Source: a bacterium (GTDB taxonomy: Bacteria; Campylobacterota; Campylobacteria; Campylobacterales; Sulfurimonadaceae). Taken from it: a DNA stretch of 34,171 nt. The stretch covers positions 1-34,171 of the forward strand of contig JAHJGM010000058.1 of assembly GCA_018824305.1 (NCBI GenBank), in the 5' to 3' direction. Below the pieces are notes generated by a model that worked only from the letters and a program-made list of their open reading frames with translations, did not search any database and was not told the origin of the DNA. The translations under genes were made by a program, and so were the position numbers. Below, piece by piece: positions 31,977 through 34,171 of this stretch; within the stretch, counting starts at the first letter, position 1, and every line of letters starts with the position of its first letter.

Positions 31977-32045
31977 TCCAAAACAAGAGTATCGCTCGCA
32001 TAGCGATGTTTATTTATAAAAATTATTTTATATTACGGAAAACAT

Positions 32046-33923
32046 ATGAATTATGATGTAATCGTAGTCGGTGGCGGGCATGCAGGTGTAGAAGCATCCC
32101 TTGCAGCGGCTCGTATGGGACACAAAACACTTTTGATCTCTATGCTTGCAGAGCAAGTGGGTGCGACAAGCTGTAATCCTGCCGTGGGCGGACTTGCAAA
32201 AGGGCATCTTGTGCGTGAACTTGACGCTCTTGGCGGAGAGATGGGTCTGATCACCGATGAAGCGGGTATACAGTTTCGCATACTCAACCAGACAAAGGGT
32301 CCTGCAGTACGAGGAACCCGCGCGCAGATAGATATGGACAAATACCGCATTATCGCAAGAAACAAGATCCTCACAACTGCTAACCTTGAACTCAAACAAG
32401 AAACAGCAGAAGCGCTGATATTTGACGGGGATACCGTTGTAGGTGTCAAGACAGAGCTTATGCATGAGTATATGGCCAAGCGCGTTATCTTGACTACGGG
32501 AACATTCTTAAAAGGCGTGATCCATATCGGTGAGTATCAGAAAAAAGCAGGACGTTTTGGAGAGTTTAGTTCTGAAAATCTTTCAGAGTCTTTGGTCAGT
32601 CACGGGCTTAGAGTCGGACGTCTTAAAACAGGTACATGTGCGCGTATTGACACTTCAAGTATCGACTTAAATGTCATGGAAGTACAAGACGGCGATGCAA
32701 AACCGACACCGTTTAGTTTTAGAACTGACCGTGAAGAGTTCGCACGTACGAAAAAACAGTTACCGTGCTACATAGCATATACTAATCCGGAGACGCACTC
32801 TATCATCGAGGGCAACTTTCACAGAGCGCCTCTTTTTACGGGTCAGATCGAGGGTGTGGGACCACGCTACTGTCCGAGTATCGAAGACAAGATAAACCGT
32901 TTTCGTGACAAAGATCAGCATCACCTTTTCATCGAACCACAGACTTTTGACAACACCGAGTGCTACATCAACGGTATGAGTACCTCTTTGCCTGTTGATG
33001 TTCAAGAAGCGATGATCCACTCCGTAAAAGGGATGGAAAATGCAAGAATCGTGCGCTATGGATATGCCATAGAGTACGATTATGTAGACCCGACGGAACT
33101 CAAACACTCGCTTGAGACAAAAAAGGTCAAGAACCTTTATCTGGCAGGTCAGATAAACGGTACGACAGGCTATGAAGAAGCTGCAGCACAGGGTCTTATG
33201 GCGGGTATCAACGCTTCTCTTTCATTGGAGGGCAAAGAGCCGCTTGTGCTTCGCCGCGATGAAGCGTACATCGGCGTTCTCATCGACGACCTTGTGACAA
33301 AAGGGACGAAAGAACCTTACCGTATGTTCACTTCACGCGCAGAGTACCGTCTTCTTCTTCGTGAAGAATCAGCGGATGTGCGATTAAGCGGTTATGGACA
33401 TGAGCTTGGTCTTCTGCCTGAGGACGCATACAAAAAGATGCTTGTCAAAAAAGAGCAGATAGAGGAGGGTGTGGAGCTTCTGAAAAACACGAAGTTCACT
33501 CCAAACAAAGAGTTCATAGCACTTTTAGAGAGCATCGATGAAGAGAAGATAAACGATACTATTTTAGCAGAACAGCTAGTAGCAAGAAAAAGTTTTACGA
33601 CAGAGAAGATGGTAGCCATTGTTCCTGAACTTGCAAAATATGACGACTATATCAAAGAAGAGATACTCGTAGAAGCGAAATACTCAAGATACGTAGATAA
33701 ACAATCTTTAGAGATTGAGAAGATGAAAAAATATTTGACAATCAACATCCCTGAAGGGTTTGACTTTAGTAAAGTAAGCGGACTTTCAAAAGAGATAGTA
33801 GAAAAACTAGAGAAGTTCAATCCGCCGACTCTTCAAGCCGCTCTGCAGATAAGCGGTATGACACCTGCGGCTTTGGAGATACTCCATATCTACATCAAGA
33901 TATCTGCAAAAAATAAGAAGTAG
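32046..33923 (+). CDS. mnmG: tRNA uridine-5-carboxymethylaminomethyl modification enzyme MnmG
   Basis: MnmG (GidA) acts with MnmE to place a carboxymethylaminomethyl or aminomethyl group on wobble U34, using FAD and a methylene-folate carbon. The 625-residue length is standard. FAD-binding [19 protein letters not shown] opens the protein. Further marks are [70 protein letters not shown] and [19 protein letters not shown]. The C-terminal helical domain, which contacts MnmE, is complete. A hairpin overlaps its stop codon. Confidence 0.97.
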   Translation: MNYDVIVVGGGHAGVEASLAAARMGHKTLLISMLAEQVGATSCNPAVGGLAKGHLVRELDALGGEMGLITDEAGIQFRILNQTKGPAVRGTRAQIDMDKYRIIARNKILTTANLELKQETAEALIFDGDTVVGVKTELMHEYMAKRVILTTGTFLKGVIHIGEYQKKAGRFGEFSSENLSESLVSHGLRVGRLKTGTCARIDTSSIDLNVMEVQDGDAKPTPFSFRTDREEFARTKKQLPCYIAYTNPETHSIIEGNFHRAPLFTGQIEGVGPRYCPSIEDKINRFRDKDQHHLFIEPQTFDNTECYINGMSTSLPVDVQEAMIHSVKGMENARIVRYGYAIEYDYVDPTELKHSLETKKVKNLYLAGQINGTTGYEEAAAQGLMAGINASLSLEGKEPLVLRRDEAYIGVLIDDLVTKGTKEPYRMFTSRAEYRLLLREESADVRLSGYGHELGLLPEDAYKKMLVKKEQIEEGVELLKNTKFTPNKEFIALLESIDEEKINDTILAEQLVARKSFTTEKMVAIVPELAKYDDYIKEEILVEAKYSRYVDKQSLEIEKMKKYLTINIPEGFDFSKVSGLSKEIVEKLEKFNPPTLQAALQISGMTPAALEILHIYIKISAKNKK

Positions 33924-33940
33924 TCTTTGCTTCTTATTTT
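33910..33940 (+). terminator. Terminator hairpin at the mnmG stop codon
   Basis: AAAATAAGAAG (33910-33920) and CTTCTTATTTT (33930-33940) form a perfect 11-bp stem. The 9-base loop starts with the mnmG stop TAG. The T-rich right arm serves as the tail, although the stem is AT-rich. Confidence 0.6.
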
Positions 33941-34171
33941 GTAGTTATCAAAAGACTCTTCTATGTGTATCTCTGTAACTTTTTAATTCATTTTAGAATT
34001 TGTAATTATGTATACTATCCCCGGAATATTCGCTCCTGATATATTTATCATTTTGCTAAACTATTACGATTTTCGTTTGATATCTTTACAGTTTGATAAG
34101 ATATTATGGATATACGTTAATAGTTCTATATAAAAACTTTACAAAAGTCTTGAATAAATATTATAAAATAT
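33941..34171. other. AT-rich non-coding end of the window
   Basis: About 230 very AT-rich bases with no open frame of useful length, no tRNA-like fold and no clear repeat. Scattered TATA-like strings are expected by composition. It is probably the upstream region of a gene beyond the window. Confidence 0.5.

Overview
The window reads as a chromosomal segment of a Campylobacterota (epsilonproteobacterial) bacterium, most likely near Sulfurimonas or Sulfuricurvum. This rests on protein resemblance and gene order recalled from memory, not on a search. Supporting signs are a ccoNOQP cbb3 oxidase operon followed by a DUF4006 protein, a FixH-like protein and addB/addA (an order I recall from Campylobacter jejuni), a four-subunit pyruvate:ferredoxin oxidoreductase, a stand-alone FlhB C-terminal protein and AT-rich, tightly packed operons. 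No tRNA, rRNA, CRISPR array, insertion sequence or prophage was seen.

Layout. 1-1.8 kb: DUF507 protein and carA. 1.8-2.6 kb: a TauE/SafE-like (DsbD_2-type) membrane protein with a Cys-rich tail. 2.8-7.7 kb: the cbb3 oxidase operon ccoNOQP, DUF4006, an unlisted 29-residue membrane peptide, a TPM-like exported protein and FixH. 7.75-12.8 kb: addB and addA. 12.9-13.7 kb: rplM-rpsI with a clear terminator. 13.8-16.6 kb: an orphan peptide-type ABC binding protein, a SAM methyltransferase and a HAD phosphatase. 16.7-19.85 kb: porCDAB, where porB carries an in-frame TGA about 59 codons before its natural end. 19.85-20.09 kb: an intergenic palindromic element. 20.1-20.9 kb: two overlapping unknown genes. 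21-23.6 kb: an MBOAT acyltransferase with an SGNH-like partner. 23.6-26.3 kb: a PhnD/HD-GYP/degenerate-GGDEF sensor. 26.3-27.0 kb: an MnmD-like methyltransferase. 27.0-31.0 kb, minus strand: sel1-like, ribE, flhX, retropepsin-like protease, rimK and an M42 peptidase as one probable operon, preceded by a small acidic protein. 31.4-34 kb: rubredoxin, ppnP (minus) and mnmG.

How the parts connect. The oxidase, its assembly factors, the possible metal-handling protein, PFOR and rubredoxin fit a respiring organism that lives at low oxygen and uses ferredoxin-linked pyruvate metabolism. AddAB repairs double-strand breaks. MnmG and the MnmD-like enzyme both belong to the wobble-uridine (xm5U34) tRNA pathway. 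RimK with a RimB-like protease and an M42 peptidase suggests addition and trimming of glutamate-type tails on an unknown target.

The two most notable sequence-level observations are the in-frame TGA in porB and a dispersed palindrome, consensus CTTACATGTAAG. It occurs five times as a perfect 10-bp core and five more times with one mismatch, always inside genes and in all codon phases.
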